Source: Dongia rigui | GTDB taxonomy: Bacteria > Pseudomonadota > Alphaproteobacteria > Dongiales > Dongiaceae | Length of the DNA stretch: 64,000 bases | Assembly: GCF_034044635.1 (NCBI RefSeq) | Contig: NZ_JAXCLX010000001.1 | Location: 2,046,001 to 2,110,000, forward strand | Reading direction: 5' to 3' | Part shown: one piece after another, positions 55,241 through 63,822 of the stretch | Position numbering within the stretch: position 1 is the first letter of the stretch | Layout: each line of letters starts with the position of its first letter | The notes under the pieces: model-generated | What the model saw: the letters and a program-made list of their open reading frames with translations, nothing else | Told to the model about the DNA's origin: nothing | Databases searched by the model: none | Made by a program: the position numbers and the translations under genes

Positions 55241-56074
55241 ATGACCCAGCGGCAGACGCAGCGCATCATCACCGGCACCGAAGCCTCGGACGGCGACGGT
55301 GTCAAAATGAAGCGCCTCTTTCCGGTGCAGGGCATCGTTCAGGTCGACCCCTTCCTGCTGTTCGATGAATTCGGCTCGGATGATCCCGGCGCCTATATCG
55401 GCGGCTTTCCCGACCATCCGCATCGCGGCTTCGAAACCGTCACCTATATGCTGGCCGGGCGCATGCGCCATTTCGACAGCCGCGGCAATAGCGGCCTGCT
55501 GACGGCCGGTGGCGCGCAGTGGATGACGGCGGGGCGCGGCCTAATTCATTCCGAAATGCCGGAACAGAGCGACGGACTGATGCGCGGCTTTCAGATCTGG
55601 ATCAACCTGCCGGCTGCCGAAAAGATGGTGCCGCCGCGCTATCAGGACTACGCGCCGGAGGAAATCGCCGAAGCCACGCTGGAAAGTGGCGTGACACTGA
55701 AGGTCGTGGCGGGGACGGCGAGCGGCATCACCGGTCCCGTCAACGGCGTCTCGCGCCAGCCGCTGCTGGTCGATGCAACGATCCCGGCGGGTGTCACCTG
55801 GCGCCAAGGTGTCGATGCCGGTGCGACGGTCCTCGCTCACGTCTTCGAAGGCTCGGCCGAGATCGGCAGCAAGTCGCTGGGACAGACGCAGATGGCGGTG
55901 ATGGGTCCGGGCGACGAGATCGAGGTGACGGCGGGCAAAGATGGCACGCGCGTGCTGGTCCTGGCCGCCCAGCCGATCGGCGAGCCGGTGGTGCGCTACG
56001 GCCCCTTCGTCATGAATACCCGCGCCGAGATCGAAGAGGCCTTTGCCGATTATCAGGCCGGCCGCCTCGCCTGA
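55241..56074 (+). CDS. pirin-family protein
   Basis: The 277-residue protein is a double-cupin pirin. Iron ligands lie in GGFPDHPHRGFETVTYML (His-x-His) with further His and Glu in HSEMPE of the GGAQWMTAGRGLIHSEMP segment; the second cupin follows. Pirins include quercetinases and redox-sensing regulators; which applies cannot be told. The start at 55241 (MTQRQTQRI) replaces a longer frame lacking a ribosome site. It is followed after 137 bases by the MttB-family gene. Confidence 0.92.
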   Translation: MTQRQTQRIITGTEASDGDGVKMKRLFPVQGIVQVDPFLLFDEFGSDDPGAYIGGFPDHPHRGFETVTYMLAGRMRHFDSRGNSGLLTAGGAQWMTAGRGLIHSEMPEQSDGLMRGFQIWINLPAAEKMVPPRYQDYAPEEIAEATLESGVTLKVVAGTASGITGPVNGVSRQPLLVDATIPAGVTWRQGVDAGATVLAHVFEGSAEIGSKSLGQTQMAVMGPGDEIEVTAGKDGTRVLVLAAQPIGEPVVRYGPFVMNTRAEIEEAFADYQAGRLA

Positions 56075-56211
56075 CCGAGACCGCGATTGGGAAACCCGCC
56101 CAATGAGCAAAGCGCATTGCGCTAGCGCATAATTGCGGCACAGCCGTTCTGTTCAGGCCGCCCCTCGGTGGATAAGCTTCCCTCAGAAAAATAAGGGGGG
56201 ACGGCGCCAAG

Positions 56212-57777
56212 ATGGCTGAGGATCATGAAAGTCATGCGCGGGTGCGCGTGCGGCGGCGCGGCGACGATCACGCGCGGCGGCCGCGCGACAGCGGCTTGGC
56301 GCAGGGGAATTTTCCGGCCATTCTGAAACGCAGCCTGAAGCCGGTCGAACCGTTGAACCCGGAACAGCTCGACGCGGTGCATCGCGCCTCGATCACGATC
56401 CTCGAAGACATCGGCATCGAGTTCATGGGCGCCAAGGCGCGCGCCGCCTTTGCCAAGGCCGGGGCCAAGGTGGATGACGGGACCGGCATTGTCCGCATTC
56501 CCGAAGCATTGATCAGCGAGGCCTTGAAGACGGCGCCGCGCTCCTTCGCGCTGACACCGCGCAACCCGGCGCGGCGTATCGAGCTTGGCGGCGATGCGCT
56601 GGCCTTCAGCCTGGTCGCCGGTCCGCCGACGGTCGAGGACCGCGTCAACGGTCGCCGCCCCGGCAATCTCGAAGACTACCGGCGCCTCATCCAGCTGGCG
56701 CAAAGCTTCGACATCATCCATCTCATCGGCAATCAGCCGACGGCACCGCAAGAATTGCCGGCGCAGAGCCGCCATCTCGATTGCTATCTTGCCAACGTCA
56801 CCTATTCCGACAAGGTCTATCACTGCACGGCGATTGGCGCGGAGCGCGCTCTCGACGGCATCGACATGGCGGCGATCGCGCGCGGGCTGACGCGGGAGGA
56901 CCTCGTCACCGATCCATCCTGCATCACCATCATCTCGGTCAATTCCCCGCGTCGCTTTGATGAAGCGATGAGCGATGGGTTGATGGCGATGGCCGAGTGG
57001 GGCCAGGCGAGTGTCATTACGCCCTTTACCCTGATGGGTGCGATGGCACCGGTCAGCCTCGCCGCCGCCCTTGCCCAGCAGAATGCCGAGGCCTTGGCGG
57101 GCATTACCCTCACCCAGCTGACGCGGCCCGGGGCGCCGGTCGTCTATGGCGCCTTCACCTCGAATGTCGATTTACGTTCCGGCGCACCGGCCTTCGGTAC
57201 GGCGGAGAATGCGCGGGCGACCTTGATCGGCGGGCAATTGGCGCGGCGCTATAACCTGCCCTACCGCGCCAGCAATGCCAGCGCCAGCAATGCGGTCGAT
57301 GCCCAGGCGGCCTATGAATCGGAAATGTCGCTGTGGTCGTCGGTGCTGGGCGGCGCCAATCTCGTCTATCACGGCGCCGGCTGGATGGAAGGTGGCCTGA
57401 CCGCCTCCTTCGAAAAGATCGTGCTCGATGTCGAGATGCTGCATCTGATGGCGGGCCTGGTGCAGCCCTTCGACATTTCCGACGCCGAGCTCGGCCTCGA
57501 TGCGCAGCGCGAAGTGGCACCCGGCGGGCATTTCTTCGGCGCCCAGCACACGCTGGCGCGCTATCAGACGGCGTTCCACAAGCCGCTCATTGCCGATTGG
57601 CGCTCCTATCCCAATTGGGCAGCCGACGGCGGCCATGATGCAACCGCGCGTGCCACCGCCATCTGGCAGCAGGCCCTCAACGCCTATGTAGCGCCACAGC
57701 TCGATCCCGGCATCAAGGAAGCGCTCGATGCCTTTGTCATGAAGCGCAAGGAAGAGCGTCGCACGGCCCAGGATTAG
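56212..57777 (+). CDS. trimethylamine methyltransferase (MttB) family protein, non-pyrrolysine
   Basis: The 521-residue protein resembles the MttB superfamily of corrinoid-dependent methyltransferases. It has no in-frame amber codon, so it belongs to the non-pyrrolysine members, which include glycine betaine (MtgB), proline betaine and carnitine-type demethylases; the substrate is unknown. Family segments include the NPEQLDAVHRASITILEDIGIEF cut to RASITILEDIGIEF and LVYHGAGWMEGGLTASFEK cut to GAGWMEGGL. No corrinoid protein or reductive activator is in the window, so its partner must be elsewhere. ATG 56212 follows AAGGGGGG. It ends by overlapping the next, convergent gene by four bases. Confidence 0.85.
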   Translation: MAEDHESHARVRVRRRGDDHARRPRDSGLAQGNFPAILKRSLKPVEPLNPEQLDAVHRASITILEDIGIEFMGAKARAAFAKAGAKVDDGTGIVRIPEALISEALKTAPRSFALTPRNPARRIELGGDALAFSLVAGPPTVEDRVNGRRPGNLEDYRRLIQLAQSFDIIHLIGNQPTAPQELPAQSRHLDCYLANVTYSDKVYHCTAIGAERALDGIDMAAIARGLTREDLVTDPSCITIISVNSPRRFDEAMSDGLMAMAEWGQASVITPFTLMGAMAPVSLAAALAQQNAEALAGITLTQLTRPGAPVVYGAFTSNVDLRSGAPAFGTAENARATLIGGQLARRYNLPYRASNASASNAVDAQAAYESEMSLWSSVLGGANLVYHGAGWMEGGLTASFEKIVLDVEMLHLMAGLVQPFDISDAELGLDAQREVAPGGHFFGAQHTLARYQTAFHKPLIADWRSYPNWAADGGHDATARATAIWQQALNAYVAPQLDPGIKEALDAFVMKRKEERRTAQD

Positions 57778-58388
57778 AAATTGGGACGAGAGTCGTGGTC
57801 CGAATGAAGTTTCTCGTAGCGCCGGATATAGTGGGTCTGCTCGACTGCGTTGGCAATGAATAGAGTTAACAAGAGGCCGGTGGTGATCGGCGAAAGAAGC
57901 ATGCGGATTGGATCGTCGGTGGCTGCGAACAATATTCCAGCGCCGTTAGTGCTACCCCTCGGATTAACGCCAAATACCAACATATATGTCATAGCTACTG
58001 CGGCAATGCCGGAGATGGCTCGATGTCGTTCAATAAAACCGATGCTGCGGCTTGGCACCCATTCCAGCCTTTCACTTGGCCGCCAAGACCACGTCGCCGC
58101 GTAGAAGATCAGGGCTGCTATCACCGATATGGTGGTCGACGTAAGGATGCGCGCATATCGCAATGCGCCTTCGATCCCAAAGACTTCAACGATTTTGGGC
58201 AGGTGATTGTGGAGGTTTGGTATCCACTGACCTATCCACAAAAGTGCCTTCTCGTTTGTCACCGCCCATGGCAACCGATGCTCAATAGCTGGTCCGAGAA
58301 TGACTAGATCAAACGCCCAATAGCCAAGTGCAAGGAGAACAAAGATGCCGATGGTACGATTTAGAGGTTTCCGCAGCGACCCGAACAT
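57774..58388 (-). CDS. hypothetical membrane protein
   Basis: This 204-residue product has four likely membrane helices: about 13-33 (IGIFVLLALGYWAFDLVILG), 84-104 (STTISVIAALIFYAATW), 126-146 (ISGIAAVAMTYMLVFGV) and 170-190 (PITTGLLLTLFIANAV). I recognise no family. The start at 58388 (MFGSL) is chosen because longer frames add poorly coded residues. Base composition is clearly less GC-rich than the genes either side (for example ACATATATGTCATAG), which may mean recent acquisition. It opposes the MttB-family gene with a four-base overlap. Confidence 0.55.
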   Translation of the reverse strand: MFGSLRKPLNRTIGIFVLLALGYWAFDLVILGPAIEHRLPWAVTNEKALLWIGQWIPNLHNHLPKIVEVFGIEGALRYARILTSTTISVIAALIFYAATWSWRPSERLEWVPSRSIGFIERHRAISGIAAVAMTYMLVFGVNPRGSTNGAGILFAATDDPIRMLLSPITTGLLLTLFIANAVEQTHYIRRYEKLHSDHDSRPNF

Positions 58389-58560
58389 TTCGTTGCAACC
58401 CACCTTTACTCGTTTGGGCCGGAATTCTAGCTCTTGATCACGTTGGTGCAAACCGTGAATGCTGGATGAGCAGATTTGCATTCCGACCCTTGAACTGGCA
58501 TCAATCAGGCCCTCGCATAGCCATATCCGTCTCACGGATTGCCACAAGGGTTCGTAGGTC

Positions 58561-59364
58561 ATGAAGGTTTTCATCAGCAGCGATATCGAAGGGACGGCCG
58601 GCATCACCCATTGGGATGAAGCCGAGAAGAAGCATCCGGCCTATCCCGAATTCCGCCAGCTGATGACCGGCGAAGTGCTGGCGGCGATCGACGGCGCCAT
58701 CGCGGCGGGGGCCACCGAGATCCTGCTGAAAGACGCCCATGATTCCGGGCGCAACATCATCACCGAAAATCTGCCGGATTGCGTCCGGATCATTCGCGGT
58801 TGGAGCGGCCACCCGTTGAGCATGATCCAGGGCGTCGAGGCTGGCTTCGATGCCGTGGTCTTTACCGGCTATCACAGCCGCGCCGGTGCGGAAGGGAACC
58901 CGCTGGCGCACACCACCAATCTGCGCATCGCGGAACTGCGCCTCAACGGCGTGCCGGCATCGGAGTTCCATGTCTATGCGACGGCTGCCGCCTATTACAA
59001 GGTGCCGTCGGTGTTCGTCTCCGGCGATGCCGGCATCTGTGCCGATGCCGCGCGCCTCAACCCCGGCATGGTGACGGTGCCGGTGCTTGAAGGCATCGGC
59101 CGCTCGACCGTCTCCATTGCGCCGGCTTTGGCGCGCGCGCGCATCAGGGACGGTGTCGCCCAGGCGTTGAAGCTCGACCGGACGAAATTGCTGCCGCCGG
59201 TGGCCGATGTGACCGTGTTGGAGGTGGTTTTCAATAACCCGACGGATGCCTATCGCGCCTCCTGGTATCCGGGCGCCCAGCATATCGGCAATCGCACGGT
59301 CCAGTTTGCAGCGCGGGATTATTTTGAGATCATGCGCGCGCAGAAGTTCATCTTAGGCATCTGA
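58561..59364 (+). CDS. D-aminopeptidase, peptidase M55 family
   Basis: The 267-residue protein is of the DppA-type D-aminopeptidase family of Bacillus subtilis. It has the SSDIEGTAG start (Asp8 and Glu10 zinc ligands), DAH (His60), GYHS (His105), LAHT (His117) and Glu135, the full metal and catalytic set. It cleaves N-terminal D-amino acids from peptides, for example in peptidoglycan fragments. The name dppA is avoided to prevent confusion with the transporter gene at 51284. It leads a plus-strand run with the amidase and binding-protein genes, suggesting uptake and processing of D-amino-acid compounds. Confidence 0.92.
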   Translation: MKVFISSDIEGTAGITHWDEAEKKHPAYPEFRQLMTGEVLAAIDGAIAAGATEILLKDAHDSGRNIITENLPDCVRIIRGWSGHPLSMIQGVEAGFDAVVFTGYHSRAGAEGNPLAHTTNLRIAELRLNGVPASEFHVYATAAAYYKVPSVFVSGDAGICADAARLNPGMVTVPVLEGIGRSTVSIAPALARARIRDGVAQALKLDRTKLLPPVADVTVLEVVFNNPTDAYRASWYPGAQHIGNRTVQFAARDYFEIMRAQKFILGI

Positions 59365-59481
59365 GCGGCACCGGTCGGCCGCCGGCTTGCCGCCTCAGAC
59401 GGCGGAAGAAGGCTGTACCGCCACCGCTGGCTTCGGTTATCGTTCAGGGGTGTTGGGGGTCAACATCAGTCTCGGGATGGG

Positions 59482-60351
59482 ATGGACATGAACGAGGCAC
59501 GCCCGGTCACGATATCGATCGCGCAGTTCAACGCGCAGGATGACGAGAAGCCGGCCAATCTCGCCAAGGCGCGGCATTACCTCGACCTCGCGGGCGCGCG
59601 CGGCAGTCACATTGTTGTTCTCCCGGAACTCTTCACCGGCACGGGTTTTTCGAGCGGTGATGCGCATAAGGCACTGGCGGAATCCATTCCCGGTCCGACC
59701 TTCGATCTGATGGCCGATGCCGCACGCCGGCACGCCATGTATGTGACCGGCTCGTTCTATGAAAAGGGTGCGGATGGACGCATCTACAACACGTCGCCGG
59801 TGGTGGCACCCGGCGGCGATCTCTTGGGCTGCTATCGCAAGACACATCTTTTCGACGTGCCCAACCGCACCGACCTGCCGCCCGGCATCATGGAATCCGC
59901 CAAGGTCACGCCGGGCAAGGAGCTGCAGCTTTACGACACGAACCTTTGCCGCTTTGGAATCGGCATCTGCGCCGATATCCGCTTCCCGGAAATGTTCCGC
60001 GCCTATGCCCGGGCCGGTGCCGAACTGATCCTGCTGCCGACCGCGTTCCTGTCGCCCCGCTTCGACCATTGGGATTTCCTCTTGAAGGCGCGCGCGACCG
60101 ACCACCAGATGTTCATCGCCGCCTCCGGCATGACGGGGCGGGAAAAGGTGACCGGCATTGGCTTCATCGGCCGCTCCAGCGTGGTCGATCCCTGGGGCGT
60201 CATCCTCGCGGGCGCGCCGGACGAGGAGGCGCTGCTCACCACCACCATCGATCTCGACCAGGTGCGCCGCGTGCGCAATTGGTGGCCGCTCAACGACCAG
60301 ATCCGGCCGGACCTTTATGGCGCCGTGGCGGTGAAGACATCGCGGCCATGA
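59482..60351 (+). CDS. carbon-nitrogen hydrolase, omega-amidase (Nit)-like
   Basis: The 289-residue enzyme has the nitrilase triad: Glu49 in VVLPELFTG, Lys120 in YRKTHLFD and Cys163 in GICADIRFPE. KTHLFD and the overall size are typical of the Nit2/omega-amidase group, which deamidates 2-oxoglutaramate or similar keto-acid amides. Met codons at 59482 and 59488 are both possible starts behind GGGATGGG. The following binding-protein gene overlaps its stop as ATGA. Confidence 0.88.
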   Translation: MDMNEARPVTISIAQFNAQDDEKPANLAKARHYLDLAGARGSHIVVLPELFTGTGFSSGDAHKALAESIPGPTFDLMADAARRHAMYVTGSFYEKGADGRIYNTSPVVAPGGDLLGCYRKTHLFDVPNRTDLPPGIMESAKVTPGKELQLYDTNLCRFGIGICADIRFPEMFRAYARAGAELILLPTAFLSPRFDHWDFLLKARATDHQMFIAASGMTGREKVTGIGFIGRSSVVDPWGVILAGAPDEEALLTTTIDLDQVRRVRNWWPLNDQIRPDLYGAVAVKTSRP

Positions 60352-61118
60352 AACGCCTTCTGGTCTTGGTTTTTCTGGCTCTGGCAGCCACTTGCGCCAA
60401 CGCGGCGGCCGATGAACCCTTCAAGGTCGTCGCCGAGAATGACTGGTATCCCTATTCCGCCCTGCGCGATGGCAAGCCAGACGGCATGGCGGTCGATCTG
60501 GTGCGCGCGGCCTATGCGGCTGCCGGCGCCAAGGTCGAGTTCGTCAGCCAGCCTTATGCGCGCTGCCTGGAGGAGGTCGAAGCCGGCTGGCAGCTCGGCT
60601 GCTTCGACACCACGCGTGAACCGGCGACCGAAGCCCGGTTCCGCTTCCATGACAATCCGCTCTTTTCGGCCAATATCGTCATCATCGCGCCGGTCGATTC
60701 GCCTGCCCATGACCTTGGACCCGTCGACCTGAAGAACCAGCGTGTCGCCGTCACCAATGGCTATACCTATGGCGAACCGTTCCAAGGCGATGCGTCGGTC
60801 GACAAAAGCGTGGTGAAGAATGATCTTTCCGTTCTGCGCGTCGTCGCCATGAAGCGCGTTGCCTATGGCGTGATCTACGACAAGGTGATGGCGCATCTCC
60901 TCGCCGAGCATGGCAGCGAACTGGCGGGCAAGGTCAAGATCGTTGGCCTGCTCTTCCAGCCCGATCTCTATGTGTCATTTTCAAAGAAGCGGCCCGAGGC
61001 GACGGCGGCCATCGCGGCACTTGATCGCGGGCTTGAGATCATCCGCAAGAACGGCACCTATCACGAGATCGAGCAGCGTTGGGCTGCGCGCTTCAGCGTG
61101 GCTGGCGCCCCGCAGTGA
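60348..61118 (+). CDS. periplasmic solute-binding protein, family 3
   Basis: The 256-residue product has a Sec signal (about residues 1-20, ending CANA) and a family 3 solute-binding domain (FKVVAENDWYPYSALRDGKPDG, then GMAVDLVRAAYAAAG). No permease or ATPase gene is adjacent, so as at 13531 it is an orphan binding protein. It overlaps the amidase by four bases (ATGA), so the two are translationally linked. The ligand may be an amino acid or amide-related compound. It converges on the hydroxylase gene with 26 overlapping bases. Confidence 0.82.
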   Translation: MKRLLVLVFLALAATCANAAADEPFKVVAENDWYPYSALRDGKPDGMAVDLVRAAYAAAGAKVEFVSQPYARCLEEVEAGWQLGCFDTTREPATEARFRFHDNPLFSANIVIIAPVDSPAHDLGPVDLKNQRVAVTNGYTYGEPFQGDASVDKSVVKNDLSVLRVVAMKRVAYGVIYDKVMAHLLAEHGSELAGKVKIVGLLFQPDLYVSFSKKRPEATAAIAALDRGLEIIRKNGTYHEIEQRWAARFSVAGAPQ

Positions 61119-61890
61119 AGGGCAGCAGCAGCAGCTGGCCGAGCGCCAGCCGTGCTGCATCCTGTTCTTCTGCCAACCCCAAGACGACGCCGTCCTGGCC
61201 CAGGCGCGGTGCCTCGAAATAGCTGCGACCCAGCCGGTCCCACAGCGACAGGATGTTGCCGTAATTGGAATCGGTCTCTGGCTGGTCGATCGAATGATGC
61301 CGCCGGTGCATGTCGGGCGTGCAGATGAGATAACGCAGGTGCCGATCCCAGCGCGGTGGTATCGCCAGATTGGCATGCGTGAAGAGCGAGAAGGCGCTGA
61401 GCGCCGCTTCGTAGATGAGGACGATCATCGGATCGGCACCCAGTGCCAGCACGATGCCGGCCTTATAGAGCGCCGACAGCAGGATCTCGACGGGGTGGAA
61501 GCGGAAACCGGTGCTGAGATCGACATCGAGATCGGTGTGATGCACACGGTGCAGGCGCCACAGGAGCGGCACCTTATGCGTCGCTACATGCTGCAGATAG
61601 ATGGCAGCATCGAGGACCAGCAGGGTGATGAGGGCTTCGATGGCAAAGGGCCAGTCGAGGAGGTGAAACAGACCCCAGCCCTCTTTTTCTGCCAGCAGGG
61701 CCGCCGCAAAGACGATGGCGCCCAGCGTCAAGCGCTGCGCCAGCACGTCGATGACCAGCAGGCCCAGATTGCTGCCCCAGCGCTGGCTCTTGCCGACGCG
61801 CAGGGGTCGGCGCGGATAAAAGGTCTCCGCCAGGCCCAGCAGGGCAAACAGGATCAGGAAGATGCCGAGGCGGAAGAAGGCTTCATTCAT
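61093..61890 (-). CDS. sterol desaturase / fatty acid hydroxylase family membrane protein
   Basis: A 265-residue inner-membrane di-iron oxygenase-type protein of the fatty acid hydroxylase superfamily. The three His boxes appear: HVATH, HRVHH and DMHRRHH, between membrane helices. It may hydroxylate or desaturate a lipid such as a hopanoid, carotenoid or sphingoid; the substrate is unknown. ATG at 61890 is drawn from the first Met of the run MNEAFF. The 3' ends of this gene and the binding-protein gene overlap by 26 bases on opposite strands. Confidence 0.9.
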   Translation of the reverse strand: MNEAFFRLGIFLILFALLGLAETFYPRRPLRVGKSQRWGSNLGLLVIDVLAQRLTLGAIVFAAALLAEKEGWGLFHLLDWPFAIEALITLLVLDAAIYLQHVATHKVPLLWRLHRVHHTDLDVDLSTGFRFHPVEILLSALYKAGIVLALGADPMIVLIYEAALSAFSLFTHANLAIPPRWDRHLRYLICTPDMHRRHHSIDQPETDSNYGNILSLWDRLGRSYFEAPRLGQDGVVLGLAEEQDAARLALGQLLLLPFTAGRQPR

Positions 61891-61909
61891 GAAGCCATTA
61901 GAACGCCCC

Positions 61910-62692
61910 TCAATTGGCTGCGGTCAATGCCTCTGGCGCGCCGACGACCTGGCGCGCGTCATAGCCCTGGTCAAGGAGGACGGTGGCAAGCCACGCCGAG
62001 CGGTCACCGGCCGTGGCGATGCGCGTATCCCGGTCGATACCCTTGGCGGCCAGGATCGCCGCGATCTGGTCGGCGCTCTTGATGCGTCCATCGGGGGTCA
62101 GCAATTCCGGCGACAGGTCGCTTTCCACCAGCTGAAAATCACGCGCGCTGGCGCGGGTCGCGTCGAGCGACCAGGAATCATCATGCGCGATCTCGAAATT
62201 GCCCAGGCCGAAGGGCGCCTGGACCGTCGGCAGGCCGGCGGCAAGCAGGGCCGGCAAGCCGCCATCCACCATGGCAATGCGCTGATGACCGAGCGAGCGC
62301 AGGGCCAAGACGAGGGCCGCGTCTTCGCCTAAGCCATGGGCCGGGTCGCCCAGCACGATGACCGGTTCGCCGCGGTTGACGCCCAGATTGCGCAAGCGGT
62401 CCGTTACCTCGGCATCGCTGCCGGCAAGATCGGCGGCACTCAGGATGCCGGCATTGCGGATCGGCGCCTGGGCGCGCAAAGCCGCATTGCGGGCGTCCAG
62501 CACGATGGCGCCGTCGGCAATGACCGCACGGGCCTCATCGACGGAGAGCAGCCATTTGCGGTCGAAACCGATGACGTCGACCGCCTCGGCCGGGGCCGCG
62601 GCGATGCCGGTCAGCGCTGCGATCGCGCCCACGGAAATTGGCGTCGCGGCCAGAAAAGCGGCAATAATCAGTGACTTAGGCTGAATAATCAT
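61910..62692 (-). CDS. exported tandem rhodanese-like protein without cysteine
   Basis: The 260-residue product has a signal peptide (about residues 1-36) and two rhodanese-like domains (about 45-155 and 175-255), recognisable from VLDARNAALRAQAPIRNAGIL, FDxxGxPAL-like IAMVDGGLPALLAAG and TRIATAGDRSAWLATVLL. The catalytic Cys position of the second domain is Ala228, and the whole protein contains no cysteine, so sulfur-transferase activity is impossible. It may be a structural or binding protein in the periplasm. It is 19 bases upstream of the hydroxylase gene in the same direction. Confidence 0.75.
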   Translation of the reverse strand: MIIQPKSLIIAAFLAATPISVGAIAALTGIAAAPAEAVDVIGFDRKWLLSVDEARAVIADGAIVLDARNAALRAQAPIRNAGILSAADLAGSDAEVTDRLRNLGVNRGEPVIVLGDPAHGLGEDAALVLALRSLGHQRIAMVDGGLPALLAAGLPTVQAPFGLGNFEIAHDDSWSLDATRASARDFQLVESDLSPELLTPDGRIKSADQIAAILAAKGIDRDTRIATAGDRSAWLATVLLDQGYDARQVVGAPEALTAAN

Positions 62693-62814
62693 CCGTCCTC
62701 ACAGATCGGCCTGCCAGTATCTGTCGACGACAATGTCAACGAGGCAGACCTATTCATCTCCCTTTAAACACTATTAGATCGATAGAGTAAAGAGAGAAAT
62801 ACTTAAGCCCGTCT

Positions 62815-63708
62815 TTAGGGATTCTGGACTTCGGCCAGAATCCAGTCGCGGAAGGTCCGGGCCGGATGCGCCAGGCGCTCGCCGGCCCGCTCCACCAGGT
62901 AGAAGGCCTCGCTGCTTTTGATCTTCGCTGCACAGGGGGCGACCAGCCGCTTTTCCGCCAGCAGCCGGTCGACGAAACAGGATCGCCCCAGCATGAAACC
63001 ACTGCCGGCGAGGGTCAGGTCCACGGCGAGGCTTGCCGTGTCGAAGACGACGGCCTCCGTCGCAGCACCCGCCGGGAAGCCGGCGCCGCGGAACCAGTCG
63101 GTCCAGCCTTCGGCGAAGCTTGCCACATGGATGAGGCGCTGCCGGCTAAAGGCTTCCGGCGGCAAGGGCCGCGGCAATCCTTCCGCCAGTTCCGGCGCGC
63201 AGACCGGAAACAGCCGGTCGCGCGTCAGCCGATAGGCGGTGAGCTGCGGCCAGGCGCCGATACCGCAACGGATCTCGAAATCCGCGTCGCGGTCGATCTC
63301 CAGCGGCGTCCACAGCGTGGTCAGAAGGCGCAGCCGCATATCCGGATGCTGATTGAGGAAACGCGGCAGGCGGGGCGCCAGCCACAAATGCGCAAAGCCG
63401 GCGGTGACGCGCACCGACACGTCTGCCGCCGACCGCCCATGGAAGATCTCATCCGTCCCCGCCCCCAGCCGGTCAAAGGCATCGCGGATGACGGTGAGGT
63501 AGGAAAGACCCGCCTCAGTGAGGCTCAGCCCCTGCGGCCGGCGCAGAAACAGGCTCTGCCCCAGATGCTCCTCCAGCGCCTTGACCTGCTGGCTGATGGC
63601 CGCCGCCGTGACGCCCAGCTCGTCGCCGGCCCGGGCAAAGGAAATGTGCCGGGCGGCGGCTTCAAAGGAGCGCAGCATCCCTAAGGGCGGCAGCTTACGG
63701 AACGTCAT
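62815..63708 (-). CDS. LysR-family regulator, GcvA-like, divergent from sulfatase
   Basis: A 297-residue LysR-type regulator of the GcvA-like group: starts MTFRKLPPLGMLRSFEAAARH, with HTH GDELGVTAAAISQQVKAL and EHLGQSLFLRR. It diverges from a choline-sulfatase-like gene at 63823. A perfect 8-base palindrome (63719-63739) with a LysR-type T-N11-A core lies just upstream of its start. I chose the ATG at 63708; a GTG at 63717 gives three more residues. It likely controls itself and the sulfatase gene in response to choline or choline sulfate. Confidence 0.88.
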   Translation of the reverse strand: MTFRKLPPLGMLRSFEAAARHISFARAGDELGVTAAAISQQVKALEEHLGQSLFLRRPQGLSLTEAGLSYLTVIRDAFDRLGAGTDEIFHGRSAADVSVRVTAGFAHLWLAPRLPRFLNQHPDMRLRLLTTLWTPLEIDRDADFEIRCGIGAWPQLTAYRLTRDRLFPVCAPELAEGLPRPLPPEAFSRQRLIHVASFAEGWTDWFRGAGFPAGAATEAVVFDTASLAVDLTLAGSGFMLGRSCFVDRLLAEKRLVAPCAAKIKSSEAFYLVERAGERLAHPARTFRDWILAEVQNP

Positions 63709-63718
63709 GGCGGTCACC

Positions 63719-63739
63719 AGGCTAAGACGAACTTAGCCT
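63719..63739. promoter_or_regulatory. perfect palindrome, candidate LysR operator
   Basis: AGGCTAAG (63719-63726), spacer ACGAA, CTTAGCCT (63732-63739): a perfect inverted repeat, with the LysR-type T-N11-A core inside (63723-63735). It lies immediately upstream of the LysR start and about 85 bases before the sulfatase start, so it can serve auto-repression and activation. Confidence 0.7.
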
Positions 63740-63822
63740 CTGACTCTATAATTTCTGGTTTGAAGACGCCAGTTCCAAGGGTGACACTTGGTCTCAGCTC
63801 CAGGCGACAACGGGGAACCCAG

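Noticed and set aside
57775-57777. TAG at the end of the MttB-family gene as a pyrrolysine codon
   Set aside because: It is a normal stop after full-length domain; reading through it gives no continuing homology and no pyl genes are seen.
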